This document shows, piece by piece, positions 24,377 through 34,828 of a stretch of 64,000 nucleotides of DNA. Position 1 is the first letter of the stretch; every line of letters begins with the position of its first letter. A model generated the notes under the pieces. That model saw only the letters and a program-made list of their open reading frames with translations, made no database searches and had not been told where the DNA came from. The position numbers and the translations under genes were made by a program. Source of the stretch: Roseateles sp. (GTDB lineage: Bacteria > Pseudomonadota > Gammaproteobacteria > Burkholderiales > Burkholderiaceae_C); assembly GCF_019237615.1 (NCBI RefSeq), contig NZ_JAFAGT010000059.1:1-64000 (forward strand), read 5' to 3'.

Positions 24377-25000
24377 TCAGGCGCGCGCGGGGTCGAAGGC
24401 GCGCACCACCAGGGACTTGAGCAGCGGCAGCTGCCCGTGGAAGAAATGGCCCACGCCGGGAACGACGGTGACAGGCAGGCTCTGCGGCCGGGCCCAGTCG
24501 AGCACGGCCGCGAGTGGCACCACGTCGTCGACCTCGCCGTGGATGACCACGGTGTCGGCCGGCACGGGGGCAGTGTCGAAGCGGCTGGTCGCGGGGCCGA
24601 CGAGCACAAGGCGCTGCGCCGGGTCGGCAATGCGCTGCGCAGCGCGCGACGCGACGTAGCCGCCAAAGGAGAAGCCGGACAGGATCAGCGCCTCGCCGGG
24701 CGCGCGGACGGCATCGAGCACGGCCAGCGCGTCATCGACCTCGCCGCGGCCCTCGTCCCAACCCCCTTCGGACTGACCGATGCCGCGGAAATTGAAGCGC
24801 ACGGCGCGCCAGCCCAGCTGGATGAAGGCACGCGCCAGCGTCTGCACGACCTTGTTGTCCATCGTGCCGCCCTGGGTCGGGTTGGGGTGGCAGATCAACG
24901 CCGTGCCGACCGGCGCGGCGCCATCGGCGGGAAGGTCAATGGCCACCTCGATCCGGCCGGCCGGGCCTGGGACAAGGCGCTTCTCGGTCTGGGCGTTCAT
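24377..25000 (-). CDS. Alpha/beta hydrolase (dienelactone-hydrolase-like)
   Basis: A 207-residue alpha/beta hydrolase. The early strand ALICHPNPTQGGTMDNKVV, the RFNFRGIGQSEG segment and the nucleophile elbow SGFSFGG with a serine are typical of the COG2945 group; the acid and histidine are in HGEVDDVVP and GVGHFFHG. Substrate unknown. Its start overlaps the stop of the ferredoxin gene by four bases, so the two are coupled. Confidence 0.85.
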   Translation of the reverse strand: MNAQTEKRLVPGPAGRIEVAIDLPADGAAPVGTALICHPNPTQGGTMDNKVVQTLARAFIQLGWRAVRFNFRGIGQSEGGWDEGRGEVDDALAVLDAVRAPGEALILSGFSFGGYVASRAAQRIADPAQRLVLVGPATSRFDTAPVPADTVVIHGEVDDVVPLAAVLDWARPQSLPVTVVPGVGHFFHGQLPLLKSLVVRAFDPARA

Positions 25001-25323
25001 CGACCGACGCTGTCCGGCAGCACCAGGCGCTCGACGACCCGGCCGTCGCGCAGATGGCTTTCGACGATCTCGTCGATGTCGCTCTGGTCGACCCAGGAGT
25101 ACCAGACAGCCTCGGGGTAGACGACGGCCACCGGCCCGCCGGCGCAGCGGTCCAGGCAGCCCGCCTTGTTGACGCGCACGCCGTCCTTGCCGGCCAGGCC
25201 CAGTTGCTTCACGCGGGACTTGCAGTGGTCGAAGGCGCCCTGCGCGTCATGGTCGCCGCAACTGGCCTCGCCATTGGTGCGCTGGTTCAGGCAGAAGAAA
25301 ACGTGGCGCTGGTAGTAACTCAT
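24997..25323 (-). CDS. Thioredoxin-like (2Fe-2S) ferredoxin
   Basis: A 108-residue protein with the four cluster cysteines C11, C22, C56 and C60 (FFCLNQRT, ASCGDHD, GCLDRC) in the spacing of thioredoxin-fold [2Fe-2S] ferredoxins. Electron donor or sensor role; partner unknown. Start ATG 25323. Confidence 0.85.
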   Translation of the reverse strand: MSYYQRHVFFCLNQRTNGEASCGDHDAQGAFDHCKSRVKQLGLAGKDGVRVNKAGCLDRCAGGPVAVVYPEAVWYSWVDQSDIDEIVESHLRDGRVVERLVLPDSVGR

Positions 25324-25337
25324 CGCCGGGCATTGTC

Positions 25338-26438
25338 TCATTCGGGTTTCTGCACCAGGCGCGCCGCCAACCAGACAAGTGCAACGAAAGGCCATGTCCA
25401 GGCCAGCCAGCGCGTCAGCCCGTAGAGGTTGATGAAGCGGCCATGCTCCCAGGCCTGCATGTTCAGCGCCAGATAGGGGTCGCCGGGCGCGATGCTCATC
25501 AGGCCGATCAGCGCGCACAGCACGAACAGCCCCAGTGCCGCCGCCACGCGGGAGGGCAGCAGGCAGGCCAGCAACGTCAGCGCAAGGCCCAGGCCGACGC
25601 CCGGCCGCGTGGTCTCGCCGAGCCAGGCCCAGGCGTGATCGGGGCCGAAGGTCATGGCCGTGATCGTGGCCGTGGCCAGCAGGCCCAGAAGCACCGCGCC
25701 GGCGGCCAGGGCCAGGCGGCGCAGGCCCGGCCGCGCGACGGTGATCATCAGCAGCACCGGCGCCAGCAGCCCCAGCGCGATGGCCAGCGCGCTCAGGCCC
25801 GGCGGCAGGTCATGTTCCACCGTGACGGCGTCACCCCAGGACAGCGCCCAGGGCGTGCCGGCGAGCGCATCGACCAGGGATTCGCGCCACCAGGGCAACC
25901 ACTGGCCCAGGCCGAAGGGCAGCGGCGTCGGGTACAGCAGCGCCACCGGCCACAGAGCCAGAAGCGCCAGCGCCGGTGCACTGCTGGCGCCAAACCAGTG
26001 ATCCCGCATGTCCTGCCAGCGCTGCAGCCCGCCGAGGGCGTTGAGCACCAGGCCCAGCGCAGCGCCCAGCGTGCTGCCGGCGGAGTTCAGCGCCCAGTCC
26101 GACAGCGAGGGCACGCGGCCTGGCACGAAGAACTGCAGCGTCTCCATCGCGAAGGACAGTACGGGTCCGGGCAGGAAGCCCAGCAACAGGGCCCGGCCCA
26201 ACCCCCAGCCCGAGCGCATGGCCGCCGCGAAGCCCAGCAGGCCCAGCGGGATGTAGCCCAGCAGGTTGGCCTCCACATCGAAGGCCCAGAAGCGGCGCGG
26301 CCAGGGCAGGTCGAGCAGCCAGGGCAGGCCCATGCCCGGCGGCCAGCGCCAGGGCCAGAACGGGTAGAGGCTGGCGTACAGGATCAGGCCGATATGGGCC
26401 AGCAACAGCCAGGTCGCGGAACTCTGCCGGCGGCGCAT
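25338..26438 (-). CDS. VanZ-family membrane protein
   Basis: A 366-residue protein with about nine hydrophobic segments. The N-terminal part (LILYASLYPFWPW, NLLGYIPLGLLGF, SFAMETLQFFVPGRVPSLSDWALNSAG) is the VanZ-like domain found in teicoplanin-resistance VanZ and in many unrelated membrane proteins. The C-terminal half adds further helices of unknown role. It lies between the ferredoxin gene and hemJ. Confidence 0.8.
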   Translation of the reverse strand: MRRRQSSATWLLLAHIGLILYASLYPFWPWRWPPGMGLPWLLDLPWPRRFWAFDVEANLLGYIPLGLLGFAAAMRSGWGLGRALLLGFLPGPVLSFAMETLQFFVPGRVPSLSDWALNSAGSTLGAALGLVLNALGGLQRWQDMRDHWFGASSAPALALLALWPVALLYPTPLPFGLGQWLPWWRESLVDALAGTPWALSWGDAVTVEHDLPPGLSALAIALGLLAPVLLMITVARPGLRRLALAAGAVLLGLLATATITAMTFGPDHAWAWLGETTRPGVGLGLALTLLACLLPSRVAAALGLFVLCALIGLMSIAPGDPYLALNMQAWEHGRFINLYGLTRWLAWTWPFVALVWLAARLVQKPE

Positions 26439-26450
26439 CGGGGCGTCCCG

Positions 26451-26879
26451 TCAGAAGGGCTTGACCGTCACCAGCACGACGATGGCGGCGAACAGCAGCA
26501 CGGCGGTCTCGTTGTAGACGCGGAACCAGCGGTGGCTGCGGCGGTTGGACAGTTCCTCGAAGCTGCGCAGCAGGCGGCGGTTCATGTGGTGGTAGCCGAC
26601 CACGCCGACGACCAGGAGCAGCTTGGCATGCAGCCAGTAGCTGCCGGCAAACCGCCCCGCACCGAAACCCAGCCAGACCCACAGCCCCAGCAGCAGCGCG
26701 ACACCCATCAGGAGGCTGCTGAAGCGGTGCAACTTGTGCGCCATCAGCAGCAGGCGCTCGCGCTCGGCATGGCTGTCGGCCGGCACCATGGCCAGGTTCA
26801 CGAAGATGCGCGGCAGGTAGAACAGGCCCGCGAACCAGGCGGCGACGAAGACGATGTGGAAGGCTTTGACCCAGAGCAT
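26451..26879 (-). CDS. hemJ: Protoporphyrinogen oxidase HemJ (CopD-like family)
   Basis: A 142-residue four-helix inner-membrane protein. WVKAFHIVFVAAWFAGLFYLP carries the conserved heme-ligand histidine, WLHAKLLLVVGVVGYHH the conserved lysine, and the C-terminus ends VLVTVKPF as HemJ proteins do. HemJ oxidises protoporphyrinogen IX to protoporphyrin IX. ATG 26879 chosen; a longer frame to 26987 has no support. It stands back to back with hemB, another heme gene, which strengthens the call. Confidence 0.85.
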   Translation of the reverse strand: MLWVKAFHIVFVAAWFAGLFYLPRIFVNLAMVPADSHAERERLLLMAHKLHRFSSLLMGVALLLGLWVWLGFGAGRFAGSYWLHAKLLLVVGVVGYHHMNRRLLRSFEELSNRRSHRWFRVYNETAVLLFAAIVVLVTVKPF

Positions 26880-27000
26880 GCGGGCATTATGGGCAGCGGC
26901 AACCACCCCGAGGCTGTCAGCGAAGACCGTCAAAACGCCGGCCACAAATGCGCGGGAACCGGCGGCGCGAAGAGGCCGCGCGAACATATGCGGCGCGCAG

Positions 27001-27130
27001 GCAAAAAAAAGCCCCGGTTTTGGACCGGGGCCGAGAAAGCCTTATCGCTGTCATCACGTTAAGGCTCCTGCTCAGGGAGGAAAAGCAGGGAATGACCACC
27101 TTGCGGCTATCATTCGCTGACAAGTTTAGC
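27001..27130 (-). ncRNA. Candidate small RNA or leader transcript ending at a strong terminator
   Basis: No minus-strand gene reads into the terminator at 27011-27031, yet it is a textbook one. The 100 bases upstream of it on the minus strand contain a possible -35 (TTGTCA near 27123-27118) and a short frame MIAARWSFPAFPP. A short transcript antisense to the region before hemB is a reasonable explanation; no RNA family was recognised. Confidence 0.35.
27003..27031 (-). terminator. Intrinsic terminator (minus strand)
   Basis: Stem GCCCCGGT (27011-27018) with ACCGGGGC (27024-27031) and a five-base loop, followed on the minus strand by a run of eight T (27010-27003). It reads away from hemB. 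Confidence 0.8.
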
Positions 27131-27161
27131 GCGCTTGAGCGGTGGCGTCACGAATAAATGA

Positions 27162-28250
<1,089 letters not shown>

Positions 28251-28254
28251 GCCG

Positions 28255-29360
28255 GTGCGTGTCTTCCACATCGAGCCCGACGGCTTTCGCGAGCTGCCGG
28301 CCCTGCCCGAAGCCCTGCCCGAGCGCGGCTTCCTGTGGCTGGGCTATGGCCGGCGCGAGTTCGAGGTGGGCGAGACGGCCGCCCAGCAGGCGCTGGCGCG
28401 ATGGGGCTGCGGCAGCCTCGTCGACCTGCATGTGGCGGACCTGATCAACAACCAGCTGCCCTCGCACTTCGACTACACGTCCTGGTACGACATGCTGGTG
28501 TTCCGCCGGCTGGCCGCCGCGCCGGGCAGCCAGGAGCTCTTCGTCGACGACGAGCATGGCACGCTGGCCTCGGCGCAGCGGGCGCTGCGCGCCATCGACA
28601 CGAGTCCCGTGGGCTTCGCCGTCTTCGACCGCGTCCTCATCACGGTGCACCCGACCGACTGCCAGGTGCGCGAGTTCTTCGCGCAGAAGCTGGACCGGCT
28701 GACCGAAGGCCGCGACAAGTCCGCCCGCGGCAGCGCCCGCATGCCGGCCAGCCCCGCCGACCTGATGCTGCGCATGGTCAACCACATGGTGGACAGCTAT
28801 CTGGAGCTGCGCCGCCTGCTGACGCGCCAGCTGGCCACGCTGCAGCGCGTGCTGCTGGATCAGAACAGCGAGTTCAACGACTGGCCGCTGCTGCTGGAAA
28901 GCCGCGATGCGCTGCACCGGCTGGAGGACACCTGCGAGGACCAGCGGGCCGCCATCCAGGAGTGGATAGACGCGCTGGACGAATGGCCCGCCGACGGCGA
29001 CCCGCAGGCCAACCGCGAGCGCGAGCTGCTGCGCGTGCGCTCGCGCGACGTGCTGGAGCATGTGGAGCGGGTGCTGACCCATGTGCGGCGGCTGCAGTCC
29101 TCGGCCGAATCCGCGGTGCAGATGCACTTCAGCGCGCTGGGCCACCGCACCAACGGCATCATGCGCACGCTGACGGTGCTGACGGTGCTGACGGCCATCT
29201 TCCTGCCGCTCAACCTGATCACCGGCATCTTCGGCATGAACTTCGAGTGGATGCCGCTGATCAAGAACACCAACGGCTTCTGGGACGCGGCCCTGCTGAT
29301 GCTGGGTGTGGCCTTCGGGCTGTGGTTCATCTTCCGCCGCAAACGCTACCTGGGCGGGCG

Positions 29361-29364
<4 letters not shown>
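28255..29364 (+). CDS. CorA-family magnesium/cobalt transporter
   Basis: A 369-residue CorA-type protein: a long cytoplasmic funnel (1-305) with the stalk helix, then two C-terminal membrane helices with the signature GMN (ITGIFGMNFEWMP). Pentameric divalent-cation channel at the inner membrane. GTG 28255 starts four bases after the hemB stop, so they may be cotranscribed. The last three bases overlap the convergent thiolase gene. Confidence 0.85.
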
Positions 29365-30559
<1,195 letters not shown>

Positions 30560-30563
<4 letters not shown>

Positions 30564-32011
30564 GTCGGCATTGCTCTCAGGTAGGGGCTGACGCGGTAGC
30601 GCTCGCCGCGGTAATAGGAGTCGAGTCGGTCCAGCAGCGCGACGACCGCATCGGCGCCCCAGAGCGCCAGCCACTCGAAAGGCCCGGCCGGGTAGTTGAC
30701 GCCCAGCTTCATCGCCGAGTCGGCACCCGCCTCGTCGCACACGCCTTGCTGCACGGCATCGGCAGCCTCGTTGATCAGCATGGCAATCGTGCGCGCGACG
30801 ACGAGGCCGGGCACATCAGCCATCTCCACCGGCTTGAATCCCAGTGCCGCCAGCCAGCCCACGGGGTCGCTGACATTGCCGGACTTGGCATAGGCCAGGT
30901 CCGAACCGGCACCCAGCGGCAGGTCAAAGACGATGACCGGTGCCCGGAGATCCCGCTCTGCCGCGATCTCGCGGGCGGTGCGACCGTCGGTCAGCCGGAT
31001 CTGCGTGCGGTCGGCCTCCAGGCCGACCCAGTCGCTCGCAGGCTGGCGCTCGGCCTGCGCGAAGGCGGCGGCAAAGCGATCCGCGACGACGCCCTGGCCA
31101 TGCACGACCAGCCGCTTCGCCTCAGGCCGGGGGTACTCGTCGTGATGCACGGCAGGCGCACCCTCGGGGTAGCGGTAGAAGCCGCGCCCGCTCTTGCGAC
31201 CGAGAAAGCCGGCGTCCACCAGCTCCTGCTGCACCAGCGACGGCGTGAAGCGGCGATCGAAGAAGTTGGCCGCGAACACCGAGTTGGTCACGGCGAAGTT
31301 GGTGTCATGGCCTATCAGATCCATCAGCTCGCAAGGACCCATGCGGAAGCCCGCGGCACGCAGGCAGGCGTCGATCAGCTCGGGCGCCGCGGCACGGTCC
31401 TGCAGCAGCATCAACGCCTCGGCGTAATAGGGCCGGGCGATGCGATTGACGATGAAGCCCGGCGTGGAGCGCGTGTGCACCGCCGTCTTGCCCCAGCGCT
31501 GGGCAAGGTCGAAGACGGCCTGCGCGACCTCGGGCGCCGTGCCCAGGCCAGACACCACCTCCACCAGCTTCATCAGCGGCACGGGATTGAAGAAGTGCAT
31601 GCCGACCAGGCGCTCGGGCCTCTGCATGCCGCGGGCCAGCGCCGTCACGGAGATGGACGAGGTGTTGGTCGCGATGACGGCCTCGGCGGGCAACAGCGCC
31701 TCCAGCTCGGCGAACAGCGCGCGCTTGACGTCGAGGTTTTCGACGATGGCCTCGATGACGAGATCAGCCGGCGCGGGCGCGTCGACGGGCGTGATGCGTG
31801 CGAGTGCCGCCTGCGCGGCGTCGGCCGCCAGCCTGCCCTTGGCGACCAGGCCCTCCAGCGTCTGCGCCAGCTTGGCCTTGGCGGCTTCGGCGGCGCCGGC
31901 GCGGGCGTCGAAGAGGGCGACGTCATGACCGGCCTGGGCGGCCACCTGGGCGATGCCGGCGCCCATCAGGCCGGCACCGACGACGAGGATGCGGGAGTCG
32001 TTCAGCGTCAT
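30560..32011 (-). CDS. paaH: 3-hydroxyacyl-CoA dehydrogenase, PaaH type
   Basis: A 483-residue NAD-dependent dehydrogenase with the nucleotide motif VVGAGLMGAGIAQ (residues 10-22), HFFNPVPLMKLVEVV with the catalytic histidine, and two C-terminal dimerisation domains (the extra one explains the length, usual for PaaH). It oxidises 3-hydroxyadipyl-CoA in the aerobic phenylacetate pathway. It overlaps both neighbours in the operon by four bases. Confidence 0.8.
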
Positions 32012-32805
32012 TCGGAGGATGTCCAGTTGGGCTTGCGCTTGCCGAGGAAGGCCGCGAAACCCTCGCGGGCCTCGGGCGTGGTGCGCACGCGGGCAATAGT
32101 CTGGGCCGTCAGCTCCCGCACCTCGGCGGTCACGGGACCGGGCGCAAGCCGGGCGTAGAGCTGCTTGATCTCGGCTTGGGCGGCGGGGCCGCAGGCCAAC
32201 AGGTCGGCGATGCAGGCATCCAGTGCGGCATCCAGCCCCTCGGCCGGTACGACGCACTGCACCAGACCCACGCGCTGCGCCTCCGCGGCGGCGATGCGGC
32301 TGGCCGTCAGCGCCAGGCGGCGCGCCTCGCGCGGGCCCACGGCGTTGACGAGGTACGGGCCGATGACGGCCGGCAGGATGCCCATCTTCGCCTCGCTGAC
32401 CGAGAAGCTCGCCGCCTCGGACGCCACGGCCATGTCGCAGGCGCACACCAGCCCGACGCCGCCGCCCAGCGCCGCCCCCTGCACGCGAGCGATCGTCGGC
32501 CTGGGCGTTTGGGTGATGCGCGCAAGCATGGCCGAGAAGCGGCGTGCGTCGGCGAGGTTGTCGTCCCGCGACGCGGCGGCAGCGCGCTGCATCCACTGCA
32601 GGTCGGCGCCGGCGCTGAAATGCTTGCCGGCCCCGGCCAGCACGATGACGCGCACCGAATCGTCGCCACCCAGCAGCTCGAAGGCCGCGTCCAGCTCGGC
32701 GATCAGCGTTTCATCGAAGGCGTTGAACACGGCGGGCCGGTTCATCGTCAGCAGGGCGACGCCGTCGGCGCGGCGTTCGAGGTCAAGCGCGGTCCAGGCA
32801 GGCAT
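32008..32805 (-). CDS. Enoyl-CoA hydratase/isomerase family protein
   Basis: A 265-residue crotonase. The oxyanion-hole segments are HFSAGADLQWM and GAALGGGVGLVCACD, with the catalytic acid region SEAKMGILPAVI. The sequence style (AGADLQWMQR, RVQGAALGGGVG) is closest to methylglutaconyl-CoA hydratases (LiuC), while the operon with PaaH/PaaJ-type genes suggests a hydratase for 2,3-dehydroadipyl-CoA; the substrate therefore stays open. First gene of the operon, behind a palindromic operator. Confidence 0.75.
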   Translation of the reverse strand: MPAWTALDLERRADGVALLTMNRPAVFNAFDETLIAELDAAFELLGGDDSVRVIVLAGAGKHFSAGADLQWMQRAAAASRDDNLADARRFSAMLARITQTPRPTIARVQGAALGGGVGLVCACDMAVASEAASFSVSEAKMGILPAVIGPYLVNAVGPREARRLALTASRIAAAEAQRVGLVQCVVPAEGLDAALDACIADLLACGPAAQAEIKQLYARLAPGPVTAEVRELTAQTIARVRTTPEAREGFAAFLGKRKPNWTSSE

Positions 32806-32826
32806 GCCGGCATTCTGCACTTTTCC

Positions 32827-32840
32827 CGACCGATCGGTCG
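32827..32840. promoter_or_regulatory. PaaR/TetR-type operator
   Basis: CGACCGATCGGTCG is a perfect 14-bp palindrome 22 bases upstream of the enoyl-CoA hydratase start. It closely resembles the PaaR (TetR-family) site of Burkholderiales phenylacetate genes (ACCGACCGGTCGGT). The repressor gene is not in this window. Confidence 0.6.
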
Positions 32841-32919
32841 AATAACCATCCATGCGCGTCGATCTGCCGTTCGCCTCAAGCCGGTGCGGCCTGCGCGCCC
32901 GCCCTCCTAGACTGCGGCC

Positions 32920-33975
32920 ATGTCCGCCCTCTCCCCCTTGCGCCGCTGGCTCGCCACCGACTGGTCGCAGTGGTTCTACCCCGGCCCGCGCCGTGTCTTC
33001 ACGGCAGACGAGATGGCGCGCGCCGGCCGCCAGCCCTGGCCACGCGGCATCGACCATTACGTCTATGTGAACCTGCTGCTGCTGCTGGCCGTCACCATCC
33101 CGCTCCACCGAAGGTATTTGTGGACATGGCCGGCCGCGCTGGGCCTGGGCTGGCTGGTGCTGGCCGTGGCCCGATGGCTGTGGCAGGCACCCACGACCAA
33201 GCGCCTGAACCTGGCCTGCTACGCCATCGGCGCCGTCGTCGGCGGGGCGGGCGTGCTGTGCGTCAAGCTGGGCCGGCGGGAGGAGACACAGGCCCAGCTG
33301 CCGCTGGTGCTGGCCATCCTGACCGCCGTGCTGTCGGCCTGGTGGCTGCTGACCCTGTTCCGCGCCCAGCAGATCGAGGCCCGGCTGCGCGAACTGGCCG
33401 AGCAGGACGCGGCGCTGCGCCTGCAGTCCCGCCTGGCCACGGCGCAGATCCAGCCCCATTTCCTGTTCAACACGCTGGCCTCGCTGCAGCATTGGGTGGA
33501 CACCGGCGACGCCCGCGCCGCGACGCTGCTGCGCGACTTCACGGCCTATCTGCGCGCGACGCTGCCGAGGTTCGAGCGCGAGCTGCAGCCGCTGGCCGAC
33601 GAGATCGAGATGGTGGGGCGCTACCTCGCCATCATGCGCGCCCGGCTGGGGCAGCGGCTGGCGTTCGACATCAACGTGCCGGCCGAGCCGGACCTGCTGC
33701 TGCCGCCGGGCCTGCTGCTGACACTGGTGGAGAACGCCATCGCCCATGGCATCGAGCCGCAGTTGCGCGGAGGCCATGTCCGCATCGCCGCGCGCCGCGA
33801 CGGCCGGCGCCTCGTGCTGAGCGTGAGCGACGACGGCCCCGGCCTCGCGCCCGGCTGGAGCGAGGGCGTGGGCCTGTCCAACACGCGCCGCCGGTTGCTG
33901 CAGGCCTTCCCCCGAGCCACCCTGACCCTGCAGGACGCCAACCCCGGCTGCCTGGCCACCTTGACGCTGCCATGA
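32920..33975 (+). CDS. LytS/YehU-type sensor histidine kinase
   Basis: A 351-residue inner-membrane kinase with four hydrophobic segments (about 48-62, 68-86, 98-116, 128-148). A His-kinase domain follows with phospho-acceptor H180 in AQIQPHFLFNTLASLQ and a truncated ATPase domain (TLVENAIAHGIEP, DDGPGLAPG). The family signals to LytTR response regulators, and one overlaps its stop codon by four bases. The signal is unknown; there is no periplasmic sensor domain. Confidence 0.85.
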   Translation: MSALSPLRRWLATDWSQWFYPGPRRVFTADEMARAGRQPWPRGIDHYVYVNLLLLLAVTIPLHRRYLWTWPAALGLGWLVLAVARWLWQAPTTKRLNLACYAIGAVVGGAGVLCVKLGRREETQAQLPLVLAILTAVLSAWWLLTLFRAQQIEARLRELAEQDAALRLQSRLATAQIQPHFLFNTLASLQHWVDTGDARAATLLRDFTAYLRATLPRFERELQPLADEIEMVGRYLAIMRARLGQRLAFDINVPAEPDLLLPPGLLLTLVENAIAHGIEPQLRGGHVRIAARRDGRRLVLSVSDDGPGLAPGWSEGVGLSNTRRRLLQAFPRATLTLQDANPGCLATLTLP

Positions 33976-34727
33976 ACACCACCGCCCTGATCGCCGACGA
34001 CGAGGAAGCTCCGCGAGAACAACTGCGCGCCGCGCTGGGCCGCCTGTGGCCCGAGCTGGACATAGTGGCCGCCAGCAGCAACGGCGTCGAAGCCTGGGAC
34101 GACTGCCTGGTCCATGAGCCCGCCGTCGCCTTCCTCGACATCCGCATGCCTGGCCTGACCGGCCTGGAGGTGGCACGCCGGCTGTCGGCCCTGGCCACGC
34201 CGCCGCTCATCGTGTTCGTGACGGCCTTCGACGACCATGCGCTGGCCGCCTTCGACGCCGGCGCCGTGGACTATGTGCTCAAGCCCGTCGACGACGAGCG
34301 CCTCGCGCAGGCGCTGGCCCGGCTGCGCCCGCGCCTGGCCCAGCCCGCGCCCGACACGAGCGCCCTGCAGCGCCTGCTGGCCAGCCTGCCCCAGGCCAGG
34401 CCGTCCATGCGCCCCATCCAGGCCAGCATGGGCCGCGAAGTGCAGCTGATCGCACCGGACGAGATTCTCTATTTCGAGGCCGACCAGCGCTACACCCGCG
34501 TCGTCCACCAGGGCGGCGATGCACTGATCCGCACGCCGCTGCGCGAGCTGCTGACGCAGCTGGACCCGGACCAGTTCTGGCAGATCCACCGCAGCGTGCT
34601 CGTCAACAGCCGCTGCATCGCGCGCGCCATCCGCGTCGACGAGGGCACCATGGTCGTGACGCTGCGCGGCCGCGACGAAAAGCTGCCGGTGTCGCGCCAG
34701 TTCCAGGCCTTGTTCAAGGGCCAGTGA
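33972..34727 (+). CDS. LytTR-family response regulator (AlgR/LytR type)
   Basis: A 251-residue regulator: receiver domain 1-125 with phosphorylation site D56 (AFLDIRMPG), acidic pair D9-D10 and the conserved VLKPVDDERL, then a LytTR DNA-binding domain (about 150-250; VQLIAPDEILYFEADQRYT, WQIHRSVLVNSRCI). Partner of the upstream kinase. The target genes are unknown; the following M14 peptidase gene is 101 bases away on the same strand. Confidence 0.85.
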   Translation: MNTTALIADDEEAPREQLRAALGRLWPELDIVAASSNGVEAWDDCLVHEPAVAFLDIRMPGLTGLEVARRLSALATPPLIVFVTAFDDHALAAFDAGAVDYVLKPVDDERLAQALARLRPRLAQPAPDTSALQRLLASLPQARPSMRPIQASMGREVQLIAPDEILYFEADQRYTRVVHQGGDALIRTPLRELLTQLDPDQFWQIHRSVLVNSRCIARAIRVDEGTMVVTLRGRDEKLPVSRQFQALFKGQ

Positions 34728-34828
34728 GGGCCGCCCAGGGCAAACCCCGGGCCCTGCGCGCGGGCGGGCTCCAGACAATCCGCCGCATTCCAGACGCCCC
34801 AGTCCCGCCCGCCGGGACACCGCTCTCC

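Noticed and set aside
20386-27062. Very long frames on the strand opposite lipA, dacC, the VanZ gene and hemJ
   Set aside because: They run antisense to genes with clear family motifs and have the arginine/alanine-rich composition of shadow frames in GC-rich DNA.
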